Part shown: positions 12,377 through 28,389 of the stretch, piece after piece | Position numbering within the stretch: position 1 is the first letter of the stretch | Layout of the letters: every line of letters begins with the position of its first letter | Assembly: GCA_029747015.1 (NCBI GenBank) | Contig: JAKOGI010000085.1 | Coordinates: forward strand, 62,001 to 126,000 | Direction of reading: 5' to 3' | Source of the DNA: Carnegiea gigantea | Lineage: Eukaryota > Streptophyta > Magnoliopsida > Caryophyllales > Cactaceae | Length of the DNA: 64,000 nucleotides | The notes under the pieces: model-generated | What the model saw: the letters and a program-made list of their open reading frames with translations, nothing else | Databases searched by the model: none | Told to the model about the DNA's origin: nothing | Position numbers and translations under genes: made by a program

Positions 12377-15234
12377 CAATATTATAGAAAAAGAGAAAAA
12401 GCAATACGGTATTAATTGCAACACCAATACTCCTGTCGTGAATTAACATAAATCATATATATAGTAATTAGAGTCGTTCAACCTCCTAAAAACATATGCC
12501 AATTTCATAATCATGTCATACAAAAAATTTGATCTGATCAAATCCTAAACACATCTTTCTTGGGTATGTGATGTCTAAAAGCAACCAACGATATGTAGTT
12601 TCCAATGATGACTAGCTGGAAGAATGTATATGTCCAAAAACAACCCAACCATAATTCCAAAAAATGACTAGCTAGGTTGTATTCTTCCTCCTTGAAACAA
12701 TACAATCCAAAAAAAGATGACCAAGGCATCAATTTGACCTTCCTCATATTCTTCTTCTTCAATCAAGCAAGACTATCATCTATTGAAACATATCCGCCAT
12801 CTGCACTAGCACTTTTAGGGGCCTACAAATAGAGTCATTAAAAGGGTAAGGGGAAATAGACATAAAAGAATGGAAATTCTAGAAAAAGAATTTGCACAAA
12901 TAATCTTATTTACCCAACAAATAGACTAACAACATTTAAAAGGGGACTAAAATACTTTTTTCAATCCATTGGACCCAATACAAAATTAAGCCAAACTGGT
13001 CAAGCCTTTTGCTAACTATTTCTTCATTTAGGAGTGAAGAAATCTCAATGACCTGAAGGTCCATTATAGCTCATAAAAGAAACTCTAGAAGACCATAAAC
13101 TGATAACCCCAATAATCATAATAAGGCAAGAAGAGAACTAAAACTCAAACTCAAACTTGCAGGTAAATGAAATATCAAAACTTACAATAGAACAAAATGT
13201 ATCACATGTTGGTGTGCCAGCAGATAAAGAACAAAACCCAAGGGAAAAAAAAAAAAAGAACAAAACAAAGCAGCACCCAAGGGAAGAAAAAAAAAACCCT
13301 TAATAGGCTTGCTCCACACATCAAAGAAAGGCCTATAGGGCATCAAATGAAACACATTTCCCAATCAAAATACCATTTTACAGTAGAATGGGTAACCCCC
13401 CCCCCCAAAAAAAAAGAAAACTCATCAAGACATTTTACACAATCGCATGTGCTTATAGAATGGGTAACCCCCTTACACGCACCTTAAAAAATTAGAATAC
13501 CTTTACCTATAGCAAAAACATAATGACTATTGAACTGTTTCTTTTTTTAACTATTAACATATAGAACCAAGGAAAATATAGACTGCAAAATTGGTAAATT
13601 CAAGTTTTCAAGGGAATATAAAGTAAATAATTTTTGTGATAATTGTTCGAAGCAAAGTAGGGTAGATACTGGAGATGAAATTTATTTAAATTCAACTTAA
13701 ACAAATCAACATTCATGAATCTAACTGCCAAAAGTTAATTTAAGCAATTTGACATTTGTTCCCTCAAATATACTTTTAAATTCAACCTTTGTGAATTGAC
13801 TAAGAAAATAAGGGTTGAAGCAACTAAAGATTAGTGGCACATGTTAGTTTTAGCTAGCATCTTTACCCAAAAAAATAACTTTGTAAATAAAAAAAAGTAA
13901 ATTTAAGCATCGTCTCCATTTGATTCCAGCTTGACCTTCATCTCCTTCACTTTATATATATACTTACAAGTAACCTCTATAAACTGTTTTTACATTGGAT
14001 TTCTATAAATTGACACGGTGTTCTAAAGGTTAAATATCTTTAGGGTGCAGGGAAAAAGCAAAACTATGATGAAAATTAGATAAATTATAAATAATTATTT
14101 ATGGACAAGGACACAAATAGAGCAGATCGTTTGTTAGGATTGGAAAAATAGATCATATCACCACAAGACCTAAAGGCATTGGAAGGAAAAGTCAAATTCT
14201 AAAAATATTAAATTTAAGAAAAAATAAATGAAAAATTAACATGACAGTCAATTTACCAAAAATAGTAAGCTGATTTGATGGGGATTTACAATGATTTTGG
14301 TTTGCTCTTACAGTGACTTTAGTGGTATGTAATTGAAATGTGGGAAAAGTTGAGAGGGAAGAGAATGATGTTTGTGGGAAAAGTTGAGAGGGAAGAGAAT
14401 GGCAGTTAATTTCCAAGCTCTGGTGTAAGTTGAAAACACTAAGAGGCTCTAAAATTTACAAAAACTTCATATATAAGTAGCATAAAGTACCAGAATGAAA
14501 AGAAAAACATATAGATGAACTAAGAGGTTGTCATGAAGAAAGAACAGAGTACACCAGCAAGGCAAATGACTGCTTTTTCATTTCAATTGAAAGAATGCTG
14601 CAACATTAATCTACCAATTAACCCAAAGAACATCCAAAGTGATAGCCAGAATGCTACTCATGGTACCTGTACAATGAGGGAAATCTGTTTTAACCCAAAT
14701 TTTCATAAGATTCAGTTTGGTTCCAACCGATTTATGCCAATTCTGATAAATTTTGCTAGGGTCTGAATTCACTTTATTTTTTTGGAGAGAGACTGAGATT
14801 GAATATATGCTTAGATGCTGAAGAGTACATAATGTTGGTCTGAATCCTACTTGCAAAATACGAGTTAGGAACAATTCTGGGTGAAGGAAATTTCAAAAAC
14901 ACTTAATTTTGCCAAGAACATTAAAACTAAGCATTCTTTTGCTGTCAAGATTTAGGGTACCCTTGGGCTCCCAGGAATTGACAATGGAGATGAGGTATTC
15001 TAATGATAAGTCATGAAATAATCAATACTTTATCACAATTGTTAACAATAACACCAAAATGCTACTAAATACAAGAAAAACAAACTGTAATTTCAGATCT
15101 AGGGTTTTACCATTGTTCAGCCAAACAACCAAAATGGGAGAGAGATGAACCATACCACTGTCGACCACTGATTTCAGTTGCTCACCACTTCCATTGAGTC
15201 AGGATCCACTTCAACTTATGTCCAAAACTCTTGG
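12377..15234. other. CACTA interior, no gene recognised
   Basis: The stretch is AT-rich sequence with short frames only. It contains two copies of GTGGGAAAAGTTGAGAGG... about 34 bases apart (14340-14367, 14374-14401) and C/A homopolymers at 13397-13415. No transposase or captured host exon could be identified. Confidence 0.45.
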
Positions 15235-15239
15235 GAAAT

Positions 15240-15384
15240 TGTTATGGATTGGACCAATTGCAAGATATGGGACTTGTCCCACATCGATTGTATGGGCAAC
15301 CGATGAGGGGTTTGTGGACTAAATGGGCTCTCTCACCTAATAGGCTAATCTTTTAGGATGAGTTCTCCTATTTGGTATGTAACA
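15240..15384 (+). repeat. 5' LTR of the TRIM
   Basis: 145 bases with a central GGTATGGGACTT/GTCCCACATC near-palindrome. Roughly a dozen differences from the 3' copy by eye, so the insertion is not very recent. Confidence 0.92.
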
Positions 15385-15659
15385 ATTGGTATCAGAGCCA
15401 ACTCCGAGTGGTGGCCCACGGAGTGGTGGCCTGGGGGAGCCAGCCGTGACCAACGAAGACTCGGAGTGGTGGCTTGGGGGAGCCAGCCGTGACCAACGAG
15501 TACTTAGAGTGTTGGCCCACGGAGTGGTGGCCTGGGAAAGAGCCAGCCGTGACCAACGTGGCCGTGACCAACGAGAACTCGGAGTGGTGGCCCACAGAGT
15601 GGTGGCCTGAGGAAGCTAGTCGTGACCAACGAGGACGTTGGCCCTTAAAGGGGGTCGAA

Positions 15660-15804
15660 TGTTATGGATGGGACCAATTGCAAGGTATGGGACTTATCCC
15701 ACATCAGTTGTATAGACAACCGATAAGGGGTTTATAGACTAAATGGACTCTCTCACCTAATAGGCTAGTCTTTTGGGATGAGTTCTTCTGTTTGGTCTAT
15801 GACA
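15660..15804 (+). repeat. 3' LTR of the TRIM
   Basis: Same length and block order as the 5' copy, followed directly by the GAAAT duplication. Confidence 0.92.
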
Positions 15805-16344
15805 GAAATCTAAAGCCCACAGACCGACTTTCGCCCTCTCTGAATTTCCAGGGATGGAGACCACACGAGATTGCAAAGAGATGAACGAGGAGGCAGTGTG
15901 AAAAGGGTAAGAGAAGATGGGTGTAGCAAGATGAAGAATTGAGGCCGGAAGAAGAAGGAAGCGAGATGGAGAGTTGAAGCAGCAAAGACCCGAAGAGGCA
16001 GAGATGCGTGAGTTTTTTTTCTGATTTAGCCCCATGTCTTGGTACTTAAATGAGGGGTTTTTTTTTTTTTTTTCAATTGATGCCCAAAACCCTTACACTG
16101 ACTTTTGTTTACTTAGTTGACTTTAAAGTTTTTAATTTAAATTAAAACTAAAATTTTTAGCGGTACTCAGCCGGAATAGATAAGGTTGAAAATTTTGAGG
16201 GTGCCACCAAGTCCTTGTGATGTTTTCAACTGACACTATATTGCAGTGACGGTTTTAAGCGCCTCATATGTCATTTATACAATGACGTTTGGATCAAACG
16301 TTGATAAATTTGTGTCACTGCTCGCTATTTTTTTCGTAGTGTTA

Positions 16345-17031
16345 TGATGGATGCACATTAGATATTCATAATCTGATAATTATATTGAAAGGCTATTTTA
16401 AAAAAATGCTAAATCAAATCATGATACAAGTGAACCTTTTGGATTACACATTGGTTGTACCCCAAAAAAAAGGAGCCGCAAAAGTAGTCTCTCAATGGCT
16501 TAAATTTTAGCTATTAACTTATTCTTTTGTAAATGAGCTCCAATATGAATCTTGTAAAATGAGGTTTAAACAGCCAGTTAGGTGGAGAATCCAAACCCTA
16601 GAGCCATTACTGACTATTAAAATACCCCACCTCCCTTACAAGGATGCATATTGCCCTTGAAAAATCAATTCCAATCGGCTCTTTACAGAAGTGGCCTCAC
16701 TGCGTTTATGTGTGATCGCATTATAGTGGTGGATCCATAGGGAAATTTTTGGTGAAAGCACTTACGGTTCTACATCGGATTTGTCACTATTCTACATTAG
16801 TTGAGTCGCTCATAATGGCTATTTTTTAAATTTATTTCTTTGCCATTATGTTTCGATTACAATTAGCTTGCAAGTCGATGAGTATTAACAATCTCATGGG
16901 CTTTTGAATGTTAATACATACTATATTGTGTTTTCCTCTTTTTCATTTGAGGCCATAGATTTCTTTCTTGAATATTCTTATTACAATCAACTTAATTTTT
17001 AACATTGAATATGACAATACAGATATTATGG
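16345..17031. other. Intergenic, no gene recognised
   Basis: The stretch 16680-16820 contains TGTCACTATT- and CACTGCG-like words that resemble the subterminal repeats of the CACTA element next door. They may be debris of an older relative. Nothing else was recognised. Confidence 0.4.
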
Positions 17032-17093
17032 ATCGAAATTTGGGATGACAATGAAATCCGTACTCATTTAAAATTCATAAAACCTGCACCATT

Positions 17094-18399
17094 TGATACA
17101 TATTTTCATATGCATCATTTTCATTCCTCAAGCTCAACTTCAAAGGAGGAAATGACCAAATGAGATCATGCATGGAAACACTTATATTTGGTCGCATTAT
17201 TTGAGTTCCATGACACAAGACACTTTGTGGAGTTTGTTTTGAACTTCAAAGTGCCTTATTCAAAGGGGACTTCCAAATGGGGATCAAGACTACCATGAAT
17301 TTCAAAGGGAAGCTCCAAGGAAGCAAAGGGAGCCCAAAATCTGGTCAGAATTGCGCTAAAACAGTCCAACAGTGCGTTGGGCACTTCACCCGAAAATTGA
17401 CCCGATTTGGGCCATCTTTTTGAGCAAGCTCCGGAGGGCATAATTTCCTGCACGCTTCATTATATTCAAGATTAAAGAATTAGCTTTCTAACAAGACCAA
17501 CCACACCCAAATTGGAGTTCATTTGGATGGTCAAATTAGGCCCACAAGCACACGGTATTTTAGCCCAGGGCAGTTTGGACATCCTTCACTATTTGGGCCA
17601 TAACTTTTGATCGGCTGGTCCAATTACATCAAATGAACATTCCCTAGACACTAGACATCTAGAGCTTTCCAACGCGCCTAAGATCATCAAATTTGGCTGA
17701 GTATTCTGAGAGATATGCCTTCTGGAAGTTGGGCTTGCTGCAAGTGTGAATACAGTTATTGCCAAATGTGTGAACATGGTTCTTCCTCCCTCATTTCGGC
17801 CTTGGTGTATTGTTCCTCCTACAAAGCTGAGTTCCTAATTCCCTAGCAAGGCTTGAATGTGTAAATTAAGAGGTGCATGGATCTCCTTTTGCTGCTACCT
17901 CTTTTTCACACCTAAAGTCACCAAGAGACACACCTTTTCATCCTAGGTGCATCCGAATGAAGCAAGCAGCAAAGTGTACTTGTTTTTTTTTGTTTTTTCC
18001 TTTACATCTTTTCATGAAATGTTATGTCTTTTCATTATGTAAGGCCTACCCTATATAAAGGCCATAAATTGAGTTGCTTAGCATCAAATCAAGTCATTCA
18101 AGTAATACAAAGCAAGTTCAAACAAAGAGTGTTTGATCTCTTCCTTATAAATCCCTAGTTCTGTATCTTGAGAGTGGCATCCTCAAGTGGTATTCTAGGT
18201 TCCTCATTCTCAACTTGGTGGTGATTAATTTCTGTATCCTAGTTGAGTTAAGGAATTGCCCAAGGTTTGGTTTGAGTGGCTCCGGAAGGATTATCTCAAA
18301 CACAACCTTGAACTATCCTTTTTACTTTTTCTTGTTTTCTCAATTATAAGAACTACAAAAATACTTAGCTTGATCATTTGAGTGCTCCTATATCCATTA
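17094..18399 (+). repeat. 5' LTR of the gypsy element
   Basis: It begins TGATACATATTTTCATATGC and ends TATCCATTA. It differs from the 3' LTR at a few positions per hundred by eye, suggesting moderate age. A TATA-like CCTATATAAAGGCC lies at 18050-18063. Short frames in it are not genes. Confidence 0.92.
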
Positions 18400-18509
18400 T
18401 TTGGTATCAGAGCCAAGGTTGCCAAGTGACCAAGATTGCAGCCAAACACATTCCATAAGCCAAAACACAAAACACACAGAACTAGCAAAACCGTAAGAAA
18501 CAGGGCCAG

Positions 18510-18640
18510 AAACTTGGCACGGCCACCCCGTGCTCCTAAGCACGACCGTGCCCCCTGTTTTCCTAGCCATCCTCAAATCAGCAACCCAGCACGGCCATCC
18601 GTGCCCCTCCACACGACCATGCCACCTTCATTCATCCAAA
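18510..18640 (+). repeat. GC-rich quasi-palindromic CACGGCC/GTGCC cluster in gypsy leader
   Basis: The leader between primer site and gag contains repeated words of opposite polarity (GCACGGCCACC, CACGACCGTGCC, GCACGGCCATCCGTGCC). They could form stem-loops in the element RNA, possibly a packaging or dimerisation signal. That function is inference. Confidence 0.5.
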
Positions 18641-18682
18641 AATCAGCCTTTTTCCCCACACACTCTCACAAAAAAAAAAAAA

Positions 18683-20515
18683 ATGTCTTCAAGCCGATCC
18701 CAAGAGCGAGTTGACGAGTTGGAAGCCGAAGTAAAGTACCTTCAAACTCAACTTGCCCAACTTATGGAAGAGAAAAAGAGATGGACCCGAAGCCCTTCTC
18801 ACTCACGCACTCATGTACACTCGGATGAATTCGAGAGAGAAGAGAGGAGCTATATTGTCAACTCAAGTGATGAAGAAACCCCTAGAAGAAGAAGGCAATG
18901 GAATGGCCTTGGCGACTTTAGAGTCGACATTCCCGAATTCGAAGGCCAAATGGATCCCGATCATTTCCTTGATTGGCTTCAAACCGTGGAACGTGTCTTT
19001 GAGTATAAAGAGGTGCCGGATGACAAGAAAGTGAAGCTAGTGGCCCTAAAGCTCCGGAAGTACGCTTTCATATGGTGGGTCAACCTTGTGGCCAAGAGAG
19101 CGAGAAATGGTAAAGGAAAGATTAGAACTTGGGCCAAGATGAAAGACAAACTTAAGGCCAAGTTCCTTCCCTCCCATTGCATCCAAGACAACTACTTCAA
19201 GTTGCATCACCTCAAGCAAGGCTCCAAGAGTGTTGAAGAGTATACCCGGGAGTTTGAATAACTCCTACTCAAATGTGACTTGAGAGAAGATGATGCCCAA
19301 ACAATGGTAAGGTACCTAAGTGGCTTGGATGAGTCTATTGCTCATGTAATTGAATTGCATCCATATACTTCCTTAGATGACTTGAGTTCTCTTACGTACA
19401 AAGTAGAGCAACAAAAGAAGTCTACAGAAAAGAGCCCCATTTCTAAACTCACTCCTCGGCCTTTCCCCTCTTAAAAGCCTTCCTACTTTTCTCCTAAACC
19501 TCAAAGCCCCTCACAACCCCAAAACACCCCTCCTACCACCTCTATACCCTCCACAAAGGTGCCTGCAAAGCCCAATGACAAAATCCGTTGCTTTCGATGT
19601 CAAGGTCTAGGACATATTGCATCCGAATGTCCTAACAAACGGATAGTGACTCTTGCCGAGTACCGAGCTTCCTTTGAGGAGCCACATGAAGAAGAAGAAG
19701 GAGAATATTGCTTGGTGGAAAATGTGGAAGAAGTTAAAGAAGGCCCCGATGAAGGAGAATTGTTGGTCATTAGAAGAGCCTTGAGTGGTTTTGCCACCCA
19801 AGACAACTTGGAACAAAGAAAGCCTATTTTCCATACAAGGTGCACCATTGACGGAAAGGTATGCTCACTGATTATAGATGGAGGTAGTTGTGCTAATGTT
19901 GCCTCCAAGACCATGGTAAACAAGCTCAAGCTCAAAGCCACACCCCATCCTAAGCCTTACACTATCCAATGGTTAAACCAAGGCAAAGGTATGCAAATTT
20001 CTACCCGATGCCTCGTCTCTCTCTCCATTGGTAAAAACTACAAAGATGAGCTATGCTGTGATATAGTTCCTATGGATGCTTGTCACATCCTTTTGGAAAG
20101 ACCTTGGCTATTTGATAGAAGTGTCATCCATGATGCCTGGATGAACACTTATACCTTCCACAAAGACCAAAAGAAAATCACCTTGACCCCTCTCAAGCTC
20201 ACCCACTCTCCAAAACCCAAAGACAACCCTCATACGGATGTCTTTCTCACCACCTTTCTCAAGTCCCAACACCATGAGTTTGAACCCTTTAAGGACTTGA
20301 TACTTATGCAAACCACGCCGGAACCCCCTACCCACTCACACCTCCTACTCACTCCTCTCCTACAAACCTTCTATCGTGTGTTCCCACAAGAAATCCCCCA
20401 CGGTCTCCCTCCATCAAGATCCATCCAGCACAAAATTGACCTTCGCCTCTTCCCCTTTTATCCAGCCCATGGCCTTGCTCTCCCTCCAAAGATGTCCTAT
20501 GGTCTTTCCCCATAA
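18683..20515 (+). pseudogene. gypsy gag-protease ORF, two in-frame stops
   Basis: A single reading frame runs from the ATG at 18683 (after an A13 run) to 20515, broken only by TAA at 19259-19261 and 19472-19474. An N-terminal coiled coil (RVDELEAEVKYLQTQLAQLM, about residues 10-30) is followed by the retrotransposon gag domain (IPEFEGQMDPDHFLDWLQTV ... FLP). A CCHC zinc knuckle C-FRC-QGLGHIASEC lies at about 19592-19633. A retropepsin-like domain has its active site written IIDGGSCANV (about 19875-19905), D-G-G in place of the common D-S/T-G. The frame ends with the GLPPSRSIQHKIDL block that normally leads into RT. Gag would form particles; protease would process them. The rest of pol has been deleted. 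Confidence 0.88.
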
Positions 20516-20604
20516 AGAACCACATTTAACAAGATTGACCCTTTTTATGAGAAGAGCGAAGACCTTTTGAGTTTGAGGACAAACTCCAAACAATCCGGGG
20601 AGTA

Positions 20605-21909
20605 TGATGCATATTTCCATATGCATCATTTTCATTCCTCAAGCTCAACTTCAAGGGAGGAAATGACCAAACGAGATCATGCATGGAAACACTTATATTT
20701 GGTCCAATTATTTGAGTTCCATGACACAAGACACTTTGTGGAGTTTGTTTTGAACTTCAAAGTGCCTTATTCAAAAGGGACTTCCAAATGGGAATCAAAA
20801 CTACCATGCATTTCAAAGGGAAGCTCCAAGGAAGCAAAGGGAGCCCAAAATCTGGTCAGAATTGCGCTAAAACAGTCCAACAGTGCGTTGGGCACTTCAC
20901 CCGAAAATTAACCCAGTTTGGCCCATCTTTTTGAGCAAGCTCCGGAGGGCATAATTTCCTGCACACTTCACCATATTCAAGTTTAAAGAATCAACTTTCT
21001 AACAAGACTAACTACACCCAAATTGGAGTTCATTTGGATGGTCAAATTAGGCCCACAAGCACACGGTATTTTAGCCCAGGGCAGTTTGGATAGCCTTCAC
21101 TATTTGGGCTATAACTTTTGATCGGCTGGTCCAATTGCATCAAATGAACATTCCCTAGAAACTAGACATCCAGAGCTTTCCAACAAGCCTAAGATCATCG
21201 AATTTGGCTGAGTATTCTGAGAGATATGCCTTCTGGAAGTTGGGCTTGCTGCAAGTGTGAACACACTTATTGCCAAACGTGTGAACATGGTTCTTCCTCC
21301 CTCATTTCGGCCTTGGTGTATTGTTCCTCCTACAAAGCTGAGTTCCTACTTCCCTAGCAAGGCTTGAATGTGTGAATTAAGATGTGCATGAATCTCCTTT
21401 TGCTGCTACCTCTTTTTCACACCTAAAGTCACCAAGAGACACACCTTTTCATCCTAGGTGCATCCGAATGAAGCAAGCAGCAAAGTGTACTTGTTTTTTT
21501 AGTTTTTTCCTTTTCATCTTTTCGTGAAATGTTATGTCTTTTCATTATGTAAGGCCTACCCTATATAAAGGCTATAAATTGAGTTGCTTAGTATCAAATC
21601 AAGTCATTCAAGTAATACAAATCAAGTTCAAACAAAGAGTGTTTGTTCTCTTCCTTATAAATCCTTAGTTCTATATTTTGAGAGTGGCATCCTCAAGTGG
21701 TGTTCTAGGTCCCTCGTTCTCAACTTGGTGGTGATTAATTTCCGTATCCTAGTTGAGTTAAGGGATTGCCCAAGGTTTGGTTTGAGTGGCTCCAGAAGGA
21801 TTATCTCAAACACAACCTTGAACTATCCTTTTTACTTTTTCTTGTTTTCTCAATTATAAAAACCACAAAAATACTTAGTTTGGTCATTTGGGTGCTCCTA
21901 TATACATTA
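20605..21909 (+). repeat. 3' LTR of the gypsy element
   Basis: It begins TGATGCATATTTCCATATGC after the purine tract and ends TATACATTA. It is collinear with the 5' LTR along its full length. Confidence 0.92.
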
Positions 21910-22441
21910 CCATTTAAAACTCAAGTGGGTGGTGAAAATAGATTTTAAATAGGTATGGGGCGGGTATTGAAAAATAAGTATGGGTATGGATACGGGTATA
22001 GGTACAACTCTCATCCGCGCCATACCCACATCCTACCCCTACCCGTTTTTATAATAAGAGATAAAAAATTATTTTTGTTCAACATTTTTCCGATTTAAGT
22101 CCAATCCAAACTCTTCTAACAAAAAATTAATCAATGATATATTTTATTTCACATTTATAAATAATATATTTTCAAAATATCACAACTTTGCTATCTTATA
22201 ACGACAAAAATATATATCGTACTTGGATATGAGTTGCATATGGACATTAATTTTCATTCTATATGTGATCCCGAATAAAACCCGCAAACTCGCAAAACCT
22301 AATAGGTATGGGTATGAATTTTATTTTTTAATACCTGATGGGTATGCATACGGATATGTGTATGATTTTCGAAAATAGATATGGGTGAGGGTACGGCTCA
22401 ACCCACCGTGTACCCGTCCCATTACCATCCCTAATTGAAGT

Positions 22442-22827
22442 CATGTGTTCACTTCACCAAAGCCCAAAAAAAAAAAAAAAAAGCCTAGGCACGCATGTCA
22501 ACACCCAAAAGCTAAACTCGCTCTTGATTGTGTCCATTTATGTACTGGGCTAAAATAGTAACCAGAACGAATGAGACTTGCCGCAAAAGGGATGTCAAGC
22601 TTTGGTTAAGCCACCATCACAATCTGAGATAAGGCACCACTTCCACTTTGCCGTGTAAGACTCCTCTTTATGGGGGACGCCACCAAATCAACCAAAAAGA
22701 AAATAACTTTTGAAGAAGCATTAAAAAAAAAGAAAAAGAAAAATGCACAACATGTAAATGAGAATACAAGAGCAAACAAAAATTTCAACTGTAAAAAAAA
22801 CAAGGGAAAGAAAATCAAAATCGCCAG
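22442..22827. other. Upstream region of the RING1-like gene
   Basis: A-rich stretches (22467-22482, 22723-22742, 22794-22800) and no gene. It ends at a probable core promoter. Confidence 0.5.
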
Positions 22828-22836
22828 CTATAAATC
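22828..22836 (+). promoter_or_regulatory. Probable TATA box of the RING1-like gene
   Basis: GCTATAAAT lies about 195 bases before the chosen start codon and is followed by a pyrimidine-rich CTCTCTGTGTCTCCCTCC tract typical of plant transcription starts. It is supported only by motif and position. Confidence 0.5.
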
Positions 22837-23027
22837 TCTCTGTGTCTCCCTCCTCCGTTCCCCAAACCCAACCCGAACGTCGGAACCAAAAAAAAAAAAA
22901 AAAAAAGTGAAAAACAAAAGAAAATAGTTTTCAACTTTCTCCATCTTGTGTCCTCCCCTGCCTCTTCGTAGCTTTGTCTCTCTTTCTCTCTCTTCGTAAT
23001 CGAATTGTCGAAGGCACCGGCGATCAA

Positions 23028-28389
<5,362 letters not shown>

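Larger units (their letters stand above)
15235..15809 (+). mobile_element. Complete TRIM retrotransposon inside the CACTA element
   Basis: Two LTRs of exactly 145 bases (15240-15384 and 15660-15804) start TGTTATGGAT and end GTAACA or ATGACA. A primer site TTGGTATCAGAGCC follows the first (15386-15399). A purine tract AAAGGGGGTCGAA precedes the second. Perfect 5-base target duplications GAAAT flank it (15235-15239, 15805-15809). The 275-base interior has no gene; it is built from imperfect repeats of a GGAGTGGTGGCC...GCCAGCCGTGACCAACGA unit. Total length 565 bases. Such elements need proteins from a full-size relative. Confidence 0.93.
11959..16344 (-). mobile_element. Non-autonomous CACTA (En/Spm) transposon
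   Basis: The left end reads CACTACAAAAAAA (from 11962) and the right end TTTTTTTCGTAGTG (to 16341), the inverted CACTA termini of this superfamily. Both are flanked by the three-base duplication TTA (11959-11961, 16342-16344), the size CACTA transposases make. Subterminal regions are rich in GTGTCACTGC/GTGACAC words (12080-12150 left; 16240-16320 right), which in CACTA elements are transposase binding sites. Interior frames are short and no transposase was recognised, so it would depend on another copy. The strand is assigned from a pyrimidine-rich minus-strand reading of 15800-16040 and is uncertain. Confidence 0.82.
17089..21914 (+). mobile_element. Gag-protease-only Ty3/gypsy element (TR-GAG type)
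   Basis: Two long LTRs (17094-18399, 1306 bases; 20605-21909, 1305 bases) are flanked by perfect 5-base duplications CCATT (17089-17093, 21910-21914). A tRNA-Met primer site (TGGTATCAGAGCC, 18402-18414) follows the first LTR and a purine tract (CCGGGGAGTA, 20595-20604) precedes the second. The 2.2-kb interior encodes gag, a zinc knuckle and a protease domain, then stops at the threshold of reverse transcriptase. RT, RNase H and integrase are absent, so it must move with help from an autonomous gypsy relative. Confidence 0.93.
17032..22441. mobile_element. hAT-like MITE split by a gypsy insertion
   Basis: The left end TTGGGATGACAATG (from 17040) and the right end CATTACCATCCCTA (to 22433) form imperfect terminal inverted repeats. 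They are flanked by 8-base repeats ATCGAAAT (17032-17039) and ATTGAAGT (22434-22441), six of eight identical, the target-site size of hAT transposons. Removing the gypsy element and one CCATT copy rejoins the flanks into an element of about 573 bases, rich in GGGTATGGGTA words (21940-22425). It has no coding capacity. Confidence 0.7.

Noticed and set aside
12131..12449. Overlapping frames on both strands rich in isoleucine and tyrosine
   Set aside because: They are translations of the (TA)n/(GTAT)n microsatellite, not genes.
18436..18714. Frame overlapping the gypsy leader and gag start
   Set aside because: It is a shadow of the true gag frame and lies across the primer site and leader.
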